The notes: generated from the sequence alone by a model not told the origin. Counted from the first letter of the stretch, positions 1 to 9,920 are shown. The stretch: DNA of 64,000 bases from RH-AL1 sp964247745 (GCA_964247745.1 CAXTVT010000008.1:1-64000), one strand, 5' to 3'. Numbers and translations: made by a program.

Positions 1-1109
1 AGCTCGGGCTTGTTGTGCATCGACACGTCGTCCGAGAGCAGCAGCGCCCGGCTCATCATCTTGCCGTCGGTCTTCTGCGCCTGTTTCTGCACGCGGATGC
101 GGCCTTGGAAGACGCCGGTGGCGCTGCCATCGAGGATGTGCCGGAACTCCTCGCGCCCCTCGCAGCCGAGACCCTTGTGCACCACGTCGAGCGTCGTGTC
201 GGCATGCTCCCGGCCCTGCAGCAGCGCGACGCCGCGCAGCCGTGCGTGCGAGTCGTCGCCCGAGAAGCGCATGAACAGCTGGCGACGGGTCAGGCCCTCG
301 CCGTCGACGAGCGCGAAGGAATCGAACTTGGCCGCGGCGCCGAGATCGGCGACGAAAGAGTCGATGCGCAGCGAGCCGGGCTCGGTCCGGGTGATCGACG
401 AGGTGTGCCGGACCTCGGCCTTGTCGCCCACCTGGACGACGAGGCAGCCATAGGTCTGGCCGGAGCGGCCGCCGCGGCCGAGGCTGGACTCGCACAAAGC
501 CACTTCGGCCCCTGCCCCCACGACCACCAGGGAGCGGTAGAACCGCGCGGCCGGCGCCGGGGTCGCCGACGCGTAGACGATCTCGATCGGCTCGGGCAGC
601 CGCGCGCCGGGCGCGATCTCGATGACAACGCCGTCCTGCATCATTGCGGCGTTGAGTGCCAGGATCGCGTCGCCTTCGCCAAAATCCTTGGCAGCGAGCA
701 GGTCGATCAGCTCGGGCCGACCTTCGCCGAGCACCTCGGCCAGCGAGCGGACGGTGGCGCCATCCGGCAGCGGGTCCGAGAGCGTCGGCACGAACGTGCC
801 GTCGACGATGACGAGCCGGCCGCCGCCGAGGCTCGGCCGGCCCGCCAGCTCCTGATTGATCGATCCCAGCGCGCGCTCGTCCGGCTTGGGCGCCACCGGC
901 AGCGCCTCGCGCATCAGCGAACGCAGATCGGTGTAGTGCCAGGCCTCGACGCGGCGGTGCGGCAGACCGGCGGCGGCGAAGGCGCCGAAGGCATCGTCGC
1001 GCAGGTGACGTACGGCTTCGGAGCCGGGGAGCCGCGCCTTGGCCGCGCCATACGTGTCGGCCAGCGCCACTTCGGCGTCGGTGCGGGAGGAGACGATCCT
1101 TGCCGTCAT
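1..1109 (-). CDS. sufD: Fe-S cluster assembly protein SufD (3' end beyond window)
   Basis: SufD is a non-ATPase subunit of the cytosolic SufBC2D scaffold that builds Fe-S clusters. The ATG at 1109 opens a frame that runs off the left edge, so 369 codons are visible and the C-terminal part is missing. The N-terminal motif RRVEAWHYTDLR at residues 52-63 is typical of SufD, and a long beta-helix-like middle follows. The start lies 5 nt after the sufC stop, so the two are probably translationally coupled. It is transcribed leftward as the last visible gene of the operon. A following sufS/sufA-type gene would be expected outside the window (inference). Confidence 0.95.
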   Translation of the reverse strand, partial: MTARIVSSRTDAEVALADTYGAAKARLPGSEAVRHLRDDAFGAFAAAGLPHRRVEAWHYTDLRSLMREALPVAPKPDERALGSINQELAGRPSLGGGRLVIVDGTFVPTLSDPLPDGATVRSLAEVLGEGRPELIDLLAAKDFGEGDAILALNAAMMQDGVVIEIAPGARLPEPIEIVYASATPAPAARFYRSLVVVGAGAEVALCESSLGRGGRSGQTYGCLVVQVGDKAEVRHTSSITRTEPGSLRIDSFVADLGAAAKFDSFALVDGEGLTRRQLFMRFSGDDSHARLRGVALLQGREHADTTLDVVHKGLGCEGREEFRHILDGSATGVFQGRIRVQKQAQKTDGKMMSRALLLSDDVSMHNKPE

Positions 1110-1114
1110 GCCGC

Positions 1115-1870
1115 TCACTCCGCCGCCGCCTTGGTGGCGAAGTCGCGGTAGCCGGTCTGCTCCAGCTCGAGCGCGAGTTCCTTGCCGCCGGTGCGGGCGA
1201 TCTTGCCGCCCGACATCACGTGGACGGTGTCGGGCACGATGTAGTTCAGCAGCCGCTGGTAATGGGTGATGAGCAGGAACGAGCGCTTGCCGTCGCGCAG
1301 CCTGTTCACGCCCTCGGACACGATCCGGATGGCATCGATGTCCAAGCCGGAATCGGTCTCGTCCATGATCGCGACGGACGGCTCCAGCAGCGCCATCTGC
1401 AGGATGTCCATGCGCTTCTTCTCGCCGCCCGAGAACCCAACGTTGAGGGCCCGCTTCATGATGTCCTTGCGGATCTCGAGGGTGGCGGCGGCTTCGTTGA
1501 CCTTCTTCATGAAGGCCGGTGTCGTCAGCTCCTCCTCGCCGCGCTGCTTGCGCTGCGCGTTCAGCGCCGCGCGAAAGAAGGTCATGGTGCCGACGCCGGG
1601 AATCTCGACCGGATATTGGAAGGCCAGGAACACGCCGGCGGCGGCGCGCTCCTCGGGCGCCATCTCGAGGATGTTCTGTCCATCGAGGATGACCTCGCCG
1701 CCCTCGACGTCGTAGTCCGACTTGCCGGCGATGACATAGGCCAGCGTCGACTTGCCGGTACCGTTCGGCCCCATGATCGCGGCGACCTCGCCGTCCCTGA
1801 CGGTGAGATTGAAGTCGTCGAGGATGGTGTTGCCCTCGATGGAGACGGTGAGGTTTCTGATGTCGAGCAT
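1115..1870 (-). CDS. sufC: Fe-S cluster assembly ATPase SufC
   Basis: ABC-type ATPase of the SufBC2D scaffold, 251 aa, the normal length. Visible motifs are Walker A GPNGTGKST (residues 34-42), the ABC signature FSGGEKKR and Walker B ending VAIMDETDSGLD. It has no membrane segment, as expected for a cytosolic ABC protein. The start MLDIRNL matches the family, although no strong Shine-Dalgarno precedes it. It is separated from sufB by about 180 nt that hold a palindromic repeat, which is unusual for this operon and may affect sufC and sufD expression. Confidence 0.97.
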   Translation of the reverse strand: MLDIRNLTVSIEGNTILDDFNLTVRDGEVAAIMGPNGTGKSTLAYVIAGKSDYDVEGGEVILDGQNILEMAPEERAAAGVFLAFQYPVEIPGVGTMTFFRAALNAQRKQRGEEELTTPAFMKKVNEAAATLEIRKDIMKRALNVGFSGGEKKRMDILQMALLEPSVAIMDETDSGLDIDAIRIVSEGVNRLRDGKRSFLLITHYQRLLNYIVPDTVHVMSGGKIARTGGKELALELEQTGYRDFATKAAAE

Positions 1871-1894
1871 GGATGGTCCGTGAGTTCGGGTCTG

Positions 1895-2033
1895 TCCTTC
1901 GCCCCTCGTGGGGAGAAGGCGGCCCTCGCGCAGCGAGGGTCGGATGAGGGGTCGGGCAAGCTAAACGGAGGTCTCCCGACCCTTATCCGTCACGGCTTCG
2001 CCGCAACCCCGTCTCCCGCCAAGGGAGAAGGAA
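1895..2033. repeat. Imperfect inverted-repeat (MITE-like) element between sufC and sufB
   Basis: About 140 bp. The left half holds CCTTCGCCCCTCGTGGGGAG and then CGGATGAGGGGTCGGG. The right half, read on the other strand, holds CCTTCTCCC...GGCGGGAG and then CGGATAAGGGTCGGGA. The halves are imperfect inverted copies of one another, and each has small internal hairpins. It resembles the short non-coding palindromic repeats scattered between genes in many Hyphomicrobiales genomes. It contains no gene. It lies inside the suf transcript and would fold strongly in RNA. Confidence 0.7.
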
Positions 2034-2054
2034 CGGCCGAAGCCAGCTGAGGCG

Positions 2055-3533
<1,479 letters not shown>

Positions 3534-3571
3534 CCAATTCTCCTTCACCGGGCCGCGAGGCGGCCGGCAAT

Positions 3572-4717
3572 CTACGCCGCGATGCGCGGCCTCATCGTCG
3601 TCACCGCTCTCGCGAAACCCTCCGCGAAAGCGTCGATATCCTCTCGAGTCGTCGTCCAGCCGAGGCTGACGCGAACCGCGCTGGTCGCCAGCGCATCGGG
3701 CACGCCCATCGCGTTCAGCACGTGGGACGGTTTCGCTCTCCCCGCCGCACAAGCCGAGCCGCCGGAGACCGCGATGCCGTCGAGGTCGAGCTTCATCAGC
3801 AGGACCTGGGCGTCGAACGTCGGCGCGGCGAAGCTCAGTGTGTTCGGCAGTCGCCGCGCTCCGTCGCCGAACACGATCGCCCCAGGCAGGATCGCCAGCA
3901 GGATCGCCTGCAGTTCATCCCGCCAAGCCGCAAGCTTCGCCTCGTCGGCGAACCGGCGATGTTCCGCCGAGCGACAGGCGCCCGCGAAACCAGCGATGCC
4001 GAGGATGTTCTCGGTGCCGGCCCGAAGACCCTGCTCCTGGCCGCCGCCGCGAACGACCCCGGATCCGAGATGGGGATGGCCGGACGCGAAACAAAGGGCG
4101 CCGACGCCCTTGGGGCCACCGAACTTGTGCGCCGAGATCGCCAGGGCGTCGACCCCGAAGGCCTTGATGTCGCAGCCGATCTTGCCAGCCGCCTGAACAG
4201 CGTCGCAGACCGCCACGCCGCCGGACGCCTTGACGATCGCGGCCGCGGCCGCGACGGGCTGCAGGACGCCGGTCTCGTTGTTGGCCGCCTGGAGCGCCAA
4301 CATGACGGGACGTCCCGCGACCTGCCGCTCCAAGGCGACGAGATCGATCACGCCGGACCCATCGAGGGGCACGGTCTCGGCACGCGCGCCGAACCGATGG
4401 CCGGCCAACACGGCCGGATGCTCGCCCGCGCTCATCAGCAACCGCTCGCAACGTGCCCCCCGCGCGAAATCGGGCGTCAGCGCCATATTGAGCGCTTCCG
4501 TACCGCCGGACGTGAAGATCACGTCCTCGACCGCGACGGCGACGAGCGACGCCACCTGTCGGCGGGCGGCGTCGATGATGGCACGGGCGGCGCGGCCCTC
4601 GGCGTGGACCGAGGACGGGTTGCCGGCGACATCGAAGGCGGCCGTCATCGCGGCACGCGCGTCGGGATGCAGCGGCGTCGTCGCGTTGTGGTCGAGATAA
4701 TGGCGGCCTGCGGTCAC
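3572..4717 (-). CDS. Cysteine desulfurase (IscS/NifS-type, PLP enzyme)
   Basis: Converts L-cysteine to L-alanine and delivers persulfide sulfur to the Suf scaffold. The preferred start is GTG at 4717 (MTAGRHYLDHNATTPL), giving 381 aa and placing the family's HNATTPL near residue 10. A longer frame from GTG at 4756 is possible. The PLP lysine is in SAHKFGGPKG, and the persulfide cysteine is in the loop SGGSACAAGRAKPSH, which places it in the NifS/IscS group rather than the SufS group. It is first in the suf operon. A palindromic iron-type operator lies about 125 nt upstream. Confidence 0.92.
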   Translation of the reverse strand: MTAGRHYLDHNATTPLHPDARAAMTAAFDVAGNPSSVHAEGRAARAIIDAARRQVASLVAVAVEDVIFTSGGTEALNMALTPDFARGARCERLLMSAGEHPAVLAGHRFGARAETVPLDGSGVIDLVALERQVAGRPVMLALQAANNETGVLQPVAAAAAIVKASGGVAVCDAVQAAGKIGCDIKAFGVDALAISAHKFGGPKGVGALCFASGHPHLGSGVVRGGGQEQGLRAGTENILGIAGFAGACRSAEHRRFADEAKLAAWRDELQAILLAILPGAIVFGDGARRLPNTLSFAAPTFDAQVLLMKLDLDGIAVSGGSACAAGRAKPSHVLNAMGVPDALATSAVRVSLGWTTTREDIDAFAEGFARAVTTMRPRIAA

Positions 4718-4841
4718 GTCGATCCCGGTCCGGCCGGCGGCCCGGCCTCGAAACACTTGCCTTGCGTCACGCCGGCCATGCTAGAAGGCGAGCGCCGCGC
4801 ATCCCGAACGATCGTCGTCACGTCCGCTCGGCGTGGCAGGT

Positions 4842-4858
4842 GTTAGAATTATTCTAAC
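4842..4858. promoter_or_regulatory. Perfect palindrome matching the Irr/ICE iron operator
   Basis: GTTAGAA-TTA-TTCTAAC is a 7+3+7 perfect inverted repeat in the spacer between the leftward cysteine desulfurase-suf operon and the rightward hydrolase at 4953. It matches the core of the Iron Control Element TTTAGAA-N3-TTCTAAA bound by Irr (a Fur-family haem-sensing regulator) in alphaproteobacteria. Control of the suf genes by iron status is inferred. Another regulator of similar site shape is possible. Confidence 0.7.
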
Positions 4859-4952
4859 GGTTTAGGCGTCGAGGCCGAAGCCGTCAAGAGAGCGGCGCCG
4901 TTCCGGACCTCGGTCGTGCGCGACCGGACGGCGCGGTCTTTCAGGAGTCACG

Positions 4953-5645
4953 ATGCCCGAAGTCATCTTCAACGGTCCCGCCGGCCGTCTCGAAGGCAGG
5001 TTTCATCCGGCGCCGAAACGCAACGCGCCGATCGCCATCATCCTGCACCCGCATCCGCAGTTCGGCGGCACGATGAACAACCAGATCGCCTACAATCTCT
5101 ATTACGCGTTCGCCGAGCGTGGCTTCTCCGTTCTGCGATTCAACTTTCGCGGCGTGGGCCGCAGCCAGGGTGCCTTCGACCACGGATCGGGGGAACTCTC
5201 CGATGCCGCCGCTGCGCTCGATTGGGCGCAGGCGATGCACCCGGAGGCGCGCGCCTGCTGGATCGCCGGCGTCTCGTTCGGATCGTGGATCGGCATGCAG
5301 TTGCTGATGCGCCGTCCCGAGATCGAGGGCTTCATCTCCGTGGCGCCCCCCGCCAATCGTTTCGACTTCTCGTTCCTGGCGCCTTGCCCGTCCTCGGGGT
5401 TGTTCGTTCACGGAGACATCGATCGCGTCGCGCCGCTGAAGGAGGTCATGGGGCTGATCGAGAAGCTGAAGACCCAGAAGGGCATCCTGATCGAGCACGC
5501 GGTGATCCCCGGTGCCAACCATTTCTTCGAGAACCGCGTCGATCCGCTGATCGCCGAAGTCGGCGTCTACCTCGACAAGCGCCTCGGCAACCCGCCGCGA
5601 CTGCCGACCCCGACCCGCAGCGACCCGGCGAGCGACCGAAGCTAG
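4953..5645 (+). CDS. Alpha/beta hydrolase (CocE/NonD-like small hydrolase)
   Basis: 230-aa soluble alpha/beta hydrolase of unknown substrate. The start MPEVIFNGPAGRLEG has an AGGAG Shine-Dalgarno at proper spacing. HPHPQFGGTMNN near residue 35 is the usual oxyanion-hole region of this subgroup. The nucleophile elbow is GVSFGS with Ser as nucleophile, and the C-terminal H of GANHFF is the likely catalytic His. It has no signal peptide. It is divergent from the suf operon, an arrangement common in Hyphomicrobiales, so its promoter may share the ICE-like palindrome. Confidence 0.85.
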   Translation: MPEVIFNGPAGRLEGRFHPAPKRNAPIAIILHPHPQFGGTMNNQIAYNLYYAFAERGFSVLRFNFRGVGRSQGAFDHGSGELSDAAAALDWAQAMHPEARACWIAGVSFGSWIGMQLLMRRPEIEGFISVAPPANRFDFSFLAPCPSSGLFVHGDIDRVAPLKEVMGLIEKLKTQKGILIEHAVIPGANHFFENRVDPLIAEVGVYLDKRLGNPPRLPTPTRSDPASDRS

Positions 5646-5673
5646 AGCAACGTCCGCTGCTGCGGACTTGCTC
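5645..5673 (+). terminator. Stem-loop directly after the hydrolase gene
   Basis: GAGCAA-c-GTCCGC, loop, GCGGAC-TTGCTC forms a 12-bp stem with one bulged base and a 4-nt loop. It begins on the last base of the hydrolase stop codon. No U-run follows, so it may be an mRNA-stabilising hairpin rather than an intrinsic terminator. Confidence 0.45.
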
Positions 5674-5744
5674 AACCTCAAAAATAGAGAGCGAAGACAG
5701 GCGCTTATGTATCGCAAAGCGATCCCGAGCCAGCGTCCCATGCT

Positions 5745-7067
5745 TTAGCCTACGTCGCGCAATTCGCGAGGCAGCGGCCCTCCGGACTCCATTAGGCGGA
5801 AGGACGCGTGGCGGGCCTCGACGTCGGCGAGATCGGACGCGTTGGCGATGTCGCGCCGGGCGTCGGCGAGCCAAAGGTCGGCGTGGCGCCGCAGGGCGGC
5901 GAGGCGGCGAGGCGTCCGCTCGACGCTGGCGGCTGCGGTCATCACGTCGAGCCCGGTCGCCAGCACAGCCGTCGAACCCGCGGCGTTCTGCCGGATCATG
6001 TGAAACATCGAATCGGTGAGGCCGTCGTAGCTGGTGGCGGAACGCACCAGCACAACGCGGCCCTCGCGGAGCGTCACGCCCCCGGAGAGGAAGCGGGGCG
6101 CGAGGTCGCAAAGCACCGAGCCGAACCGAACGAGCACGCTCATCGCGGTGTGAGGATCGTTGATGCCCGGCGAGAGCGCCCGCACCGCGACCTCCTCGAG
6201 CTGGCGGATCGCGAATTCGAGGTCCTGGGCGCTGAGGCGCTTAGAACCGAGCGCCGTGGCCGAGCGGATCGCGGGTACGGCTTCCTCGTGGGGCGGCAGC
6301 ACCACGGCGACCGGCGCGCCGGGGAAGACGTAATCACCAGGCCGCACGAGAAGGTGCACGGTGACGCCGGCGCCATGCGCCCAGTCGGCAAGGCCAATAT
6401 CGTCGAGGTGCTGGAGATAGCCGCGGCGTGGCTCGGCGATCACCTGGCCGCCGGAGAAATCGAGGTGCGCCGGCGGCGGCGGGGGCGCCTGCTCGACGGT
6501 GAGCCGGCGCAATGCGATCCCGACGTCCTCGCTGACGAGATCGATCACCGTGTCGAGGTTGATGCGGCCGGCAATGTGCTCGACGAAATAGATCAGCATG
6601 CCGACACTGACGAAGGCGAGCAGCACGCCGAAGGAGAGCGACGCGTGAGGGGTGAAACCGCCAGCATCTCCGCGCACGGTTCGCAGCACCAGCAGCGCGT
6701 AGCTGAACGTGCCGAGGAAGACGCCGAGTGTCAGCTGGTTGCCGCGGTCGCGGGTGAAATTGCGCAGCAGGCGCGGCCCCATCTGCCCGGCCGCCAATGT
6801 CAGCGCGGCGATGGTGATGGAGAACACCGTGCCGGCCACGCCGATCGTCGAAGAGGCGACAGCGCCGAGCAGCGTGCGGGCGCCGGTGGCATCCCCGGAA
6901 TAGATCAGCGGGCTGTCGAGCAGCCATCGGGGTACGAGGCCGGCCTGGTCGACGGCCAGCAAGGCGAAGGCGACGGCGGCGCAGGCAAGCACCACCAGGG
7001 CCGGTAGGATCCAGAAGACCTCGCCAAGAAGTTGCCAGGCCCTAAGGCATCGCGCGCGCATCGGCAT
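5745..7067 (-). CDS. DUF2254 family integral membrane protein
   Basis: 440 aa. Four hydrophobic helices lie in the N-terminal 170 residues: about 16-38, 60-88, 108-130 and 138-162. A soluble C-terminal half follows, containing the family-typical stretch AVRALSPGINDPHTAM. The function of DUF2254 proteins is not established. Its start overlaps the end of the antiporter gene by 26 nt, so the two genes form an operon. Pairing with a cation antiporter hints at an ion or envelope-homeostasis role (inference only). Confidence 0.9.
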   Translation of the reverse strand: MPMRARCLRAWQLLGEVFWILPALVVLACAAVAFALLAVDQAGLVPRWLLDSPLIYSGDATGARTLLGAVASSTIGVAGTVFSITIAALTLAAGQMGPRLLRNFTRDRGNQLTLGVFLGTFSYALLVLRTVRGDAGGFTPHASLSFGVLLAFVSVGMLIYFVEHIAGRINLDTVIDLVSEDVGIALRRLTVEQAPPPPPAHLDFSGGQVIAEPRRGYLQHLDDIGLADWAHGAGVTVHLLVRPGDYVFPGAPVAVVLPPHEEAVPAIRSATALGSKRLSAQDLEFAIRQLEEVAVRALSPGINDPHTAMSVLVRFGSVLCDLAPRFLSGGVTLREGRVVLVRSATSYDGLTDSMFHMIRQNAAGSTAVLATGLDVMTAAASVERTPRRLAALRRHADLWLADARRDIANASDLADVEARHASFRLMESGGPLPRELRDVG

Positions 7068-8469
7068 CCCTCTTCTCGGAGTCGTTCTGGTCCTCGTCGG
7101 GCTTGTAGCGCCGCGCGAGCCTGCCGATGGTCGAGCCCTGCACCAGCACGGAGAAGATCACGCAGGCGTAGGTGGCGGCCAGGATCAGCTCCTGCGCCGG
7201 GCTCTTCGGGATCGAGAGGGCGAGCGCGATGGAGATGCCGCCGCGCAGGCCGCCCCACCACAGCACCGGCACCGCCGCCGGGCCGAGGTTCTGGATGCGC
7301 TTCAGCAGAAACAAAGGCGCGCCGACGGCCGCGAGGCGCGCGGCGAGCACGATCGGGATCGTCGCCACGGCGATCGCCATCACCGTGTTGTCGCGCCAGA
7401 CCGCGATCGCCTCGAGGCCGATCAGCAGGAACAGCAGGGCGTTAAGAATCTCGTCGATGACCTGCCAGAACTTGATGAGGTATTCCTCGCCCTCCTCGCT
7501 GAGCGCATAGGCGAAGCCCTGGTTGCCAATGATCAGGCCCGCCACCGCCATCGCCACCGGCCCCGAGACGTGGAGCGCCTGCGCCGCGGCGTATCCGCCG
7601 GTCACCACGGCCAGCGTGATGAGGACCTCGACGACGTAATCGACGGTCGCACGCATCGCGAAGAAGGCGATGGTGCCGACGACGATGCCGGCGACGATGC
7701 CGCCGCCGGCTTCCTGCGCGAACATCACGGCGCCCTTGCCGAGGCCGAGGTCGCCCTGCCCCGACGCGGCGGCGAGGAGGATCGAAAAGATCACCACGCC
7801 GACGCCGTCGTTGAACAGGCTCTCGCTGGCGATGGTGGCCTGGATCGCCGGCGGCAGCCAGGCGTCCTTGAGGATGGCGATGACGGCGACGGGATCCGTC
7901 GGGCTGATCAGCGCGCCGAAGACGAGGCACCAGGCCAGCGACAACGGCTGCCCCGTCAGGATCAGCAGCCCCTTCAGGCCGAAGCCGACCAGCGCCGTCG
8001 AGAACAGCGTGCCGAACACCGCCAGCACCAGGATGGTCCAGCGTCCGCGGCGCACGTCCTTGAGATCGATGCCGAGCGCCCCGGCGAACAGCAGGAACGA
8101 CAGCATGCCGTCGAGCAGCGTCGTCTTGAAGTCGAGGCTCGCGACGAAGCCGTGGGCCCAGCCGCGGATCCCAAGAGAGGGAAACATCTTCGAGGTGACG
8201 ATCACGGCGACCGACAGCAGCGCGCCCATGAGGGTCAGCCCGATCGTCTGCGGGAGCTTGGTCAGGCGCGCGTTGAGCGTGCTGAGCACGGCGGCGAGCA
8301 CGATCACGATCGCGGCGGCATCGAACGGCGAGAGGTCGGACAGGGTCGGTTTCCGGGAACGCGTCCGAGCGCTATGGGCGTGGCGTCCCCCGCGCGCAAG
8401 GTCGGCAGGGGCTCGCGATCGCCGCGGCGGGGCATGCGTCGCAGCCCGGACCATTCTACAAGGCCGCAA
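7042..8469 (-). CDS. CPA1-family Na+/H+ (cation/proton) antiporter
   Basis: Inner-membrane antiporter with about 12 hydrophobic segments. The ion-site regions ISPTDPVAV and ASESLFNDGVGVV are diagnostic of the NhaP/CPA1 family. The C-terminal tail after IGRLARRYKPDED is charged and short. The start is uncertain. The first about 42 residues of the longest reading frame are Arg/Ala-rich and unlike the family, the recognisable protein begins at LSDLSPFDAA, and the only near-start codon there is a CTG at 8343. With the ATG at 8469 only 20 nt would separate it from the divergent gene at 8490. Confidence 0.9.
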   Translation of the reverse strand: MRPCRMVRAATHAPPRRSRAPADLARGGRHAHSARTRSRKPTLSDLSPFDAAAIVIVLAAVLSTLNARLTKLPQTIGLTLMGALLSVAVIVTSKMFPSLGIRGWAHGFVASLDFKTTLLDGMLSFLLFAGALGIDLKDVRRGRWTILVLAVFGTLFSTALVGFGLKGLLILTGQPLSLAWCLVFGALISPTDPVAVIAILKDAWLPPAIQATIASESLFNDGVGVVIFSILLAAASGQGDLGLGKGAVMFAQEAGGGIVAGIVVGTIAFFAMRATVDYVVEVLITLAVVTGGYAAAQALHVSGPVAMAVAGLIIGNQGFAYALSEEGEEYLIKFWQVIDEILNALLFLLIGLEAIAVWRDNTVMAIAVATIPIVLAARLAAVGAPLFLLKRIQNLGPAAVPVLWWGGLRGGISIALALSIPKSPAQELILAATYACVIFSVLVQGSTIGRLARRYKPDEDQNDSEKRDADARAMP

Positions 8470-8489
8470 CGCTTCCGCGAGGACCCGAA

Positions 8490-8924
8490 ATGGCGACCTA
8501 CATCTGCCGCGCTCCCGAGGGGCTGCTCGGCACCGACGTCAAGGCGCAGCTCGCCGCGACGATCACGACCAACCACGCCGCCGTGACGGGCGGTGGCGGC
8601 ACCTTCGTGCAAGTGTTGTTTCGATCCTTCGCGCAGGAGGATTGCTTCGTCGGCGGCAAGCCGCTCGCGGGGCCGCACGTCTTCATCCAGGGTCATATCC
8701 GCGCCGGCCGCTCGACGCTGGAGCGATCCGACTTCGTGAAGCGAACCCTGCCCGCGGTGAGCGAGCTCCTCGGCGTGCCGCGCTACGCGATCTGGATCTA
8801 TCTCAGCGAGCTGCCGTCCCGCGCGATGGCCGAGTTCGGCCATACGTTGCCCGAGCCCGGCGACGACGACGCCTGGCTCGCCGCACTACCGCAGGAGGAT
8901 CGCGACCACTTGCGCAAGCTGTAG
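8490..8924 (+). CDS. Tautomerase-superfamily protein (cis-CaaD/Tautomerase_3-like)
   Basis: 144 aa with a GAGGA Shine-Dalgarno about 8 nt before the ATG. Length and layout match the cis-3-chloroacrylate dehalogenase-like branch of the tautomerase superfamily: an N-terminal beta strand, FVQVLFRSF, FIQGHIRAGRS and the family-like IWIYLSELPSRAMAEFGHTLPEPG. The catalytic N-terminal proline of this superfamily is absent, because the protein begins Met-Ala-Thr-Tyr. The reaction cannot be inferred, and it may be a non-tautomerase member. It runs tail to tail with the next hydrolase, with 1 nt between stops. Confidence 0.8.
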   Translation: MATYICRAPEGLLGTDVKAQLAATITTNHAAVTGGGGTFVQVLFRSFAQEDCFVGGKPLAGPHVFIQGHIRAGRSTLERSDFVKRTLPAVSELLGVPRYAIWIYLSELPSRAMAEFGHTLPEPGDDDAWLAALPQEDRDHLRKL

Positions 8925-8925
8925 G

Positions 8926-9831
8926 TCAGAGGCGATCGCCCGCCGCGAGGACGTCGGTGATGGCCGCGATCGTGGCGCTCTCGGCGAGCAGTGGCGCGTG
9001 CGCCTGACCCGGCACGACGAGCGAGCGGTTGCCGGGCCAGCGCCGCGTCATCGCGTCCTGCGTTTCGGCCGACAAAAGGTCCGAGTTGGCACCGCGGATC
9101 GTCAGGACCGGCGCCGGACGGAGCGCGTCGAACGACGCCCAGCTGTCGGGCAGCGGCTTCGTCAGGTCGAACGCGTCGAGCGTGCGGGCAAGCTGGGGAT
9201 CGTAGCGCAGCCGCAGGTTCGTTTCGTCGTGACCAAAGGTCGAGGCCGCGAAATGCCGCCACTGGCTCTCGTCGAGCCCGTCGAAACCCGCCGCGGCATC
9301 GCCGAACTTCATCAGACGCACGGCGTCCGCGAGCGATTTCGGCGTGGCGGCGCGCCCGATGTAGCTCTTGATCCTCGCCAGGCCGGTCGGCTCCAGCACG
9401 GGCCCGATGTCGTTCAGCACCACCGCCGCGATCAGGTCGCGATGCTCGGCGGCGAGCGCCATCACATGCAGGCCACCGCGCGACGTCCCGACGAAATGCG
9501 CGCGACCGATGCCGAGCTCTCCCATCACGCGCAGCATGTCGGCCCGCTCGGTCGGCAGGTCGTAGTGCCGCCAATCGGGATCGTGATCCGAGAGCCCGCG
9601 CCCGCGATAGTCGAGGGCGACGACCCGCCGCGCTGTCGCACCCGTCGCGAGCGCCGTTGCGAGCGGACCGAAATCGTCGGTGCTGCGCGTCAGACCCGTC
9701 AGGCACACCACGGGCAGCCGGCCGCCGTCCAATTCCGGGGTCCACGCGCGCGCATAGAGGCGAAGACCATCGGAGGCGGTGAAGAAATGCGATCGTCCGT
9801 CCAAGACCGGCCCTCTTAGGTTTGGATTCAT
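8926..9831 (-). CDS. Alpha/beta hydrolase
   Basis: 301-aa alpha/beta-hydrolase-fold protein of unknown substrate. The oxyanion region is CLTGLTRSTDDF, the nucleophile elbow is GTSRGG with Ser as nucleophile, and a late acidic residue follows TIRGANSD. The catalytic His is in VPGQAHAP near the C-terminus. It has no signal peptide or membrane helix, so it is probably cytosolic. It stands alone, with the divergent receiver gene 90 nt away. Confidence 0.88.
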   Translation of the reverse strand: MNPNLRGPVLDGRSHFFTASDGLRLYARAWTPELDGGRLPVVCLTGLTRSTDDFGPLATALATGATARRVVALDYRGRGLSDHDPDWRHYDLPTERADMLRVMGELGIGRAHFVGTSRGGLHVMALAAEHRDLIAAVVLNDIGPVLEPTGLARIKSYIGRAATPKSLADAVRLMKFGDAAAGFDGLDESQWRHFAASTFGHDETNLRLRYDPQLARTLDAFDLTKPLPDSWASFDALRPAPVLTIRGANSDLLSAETQDAMTRRWPGNRSLVVPGQAHAPLLAESATIAAITDVLAAGDRL

Positions 9832-9870
9832 GATGAAGGGCGGCAGCCCTCAATGGAAAGGCTTCGTTAA

Positions 9871-9890
9871 ATCAAACCGTCGAGTTTGAT
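9871..9890. promoter_or_regulatory. Perfect palindrome upstream of the receiver-domain gene
   Basis: ATCAAAC-CGTCGA-GTTTGAT (7+6+7) lies in the 89-bp divergent spacer, 30 nt before the start at 9921 and 40 nt before the start at 9831. The symmetry suggests a transcription-factor site or a small hairpin. No known family consensus is recognised. Confidence 0.35.
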
Positions 9891-9920
9891 CCTGTCGTTC
9901 GCGTCGGGGGAACATCGGTC

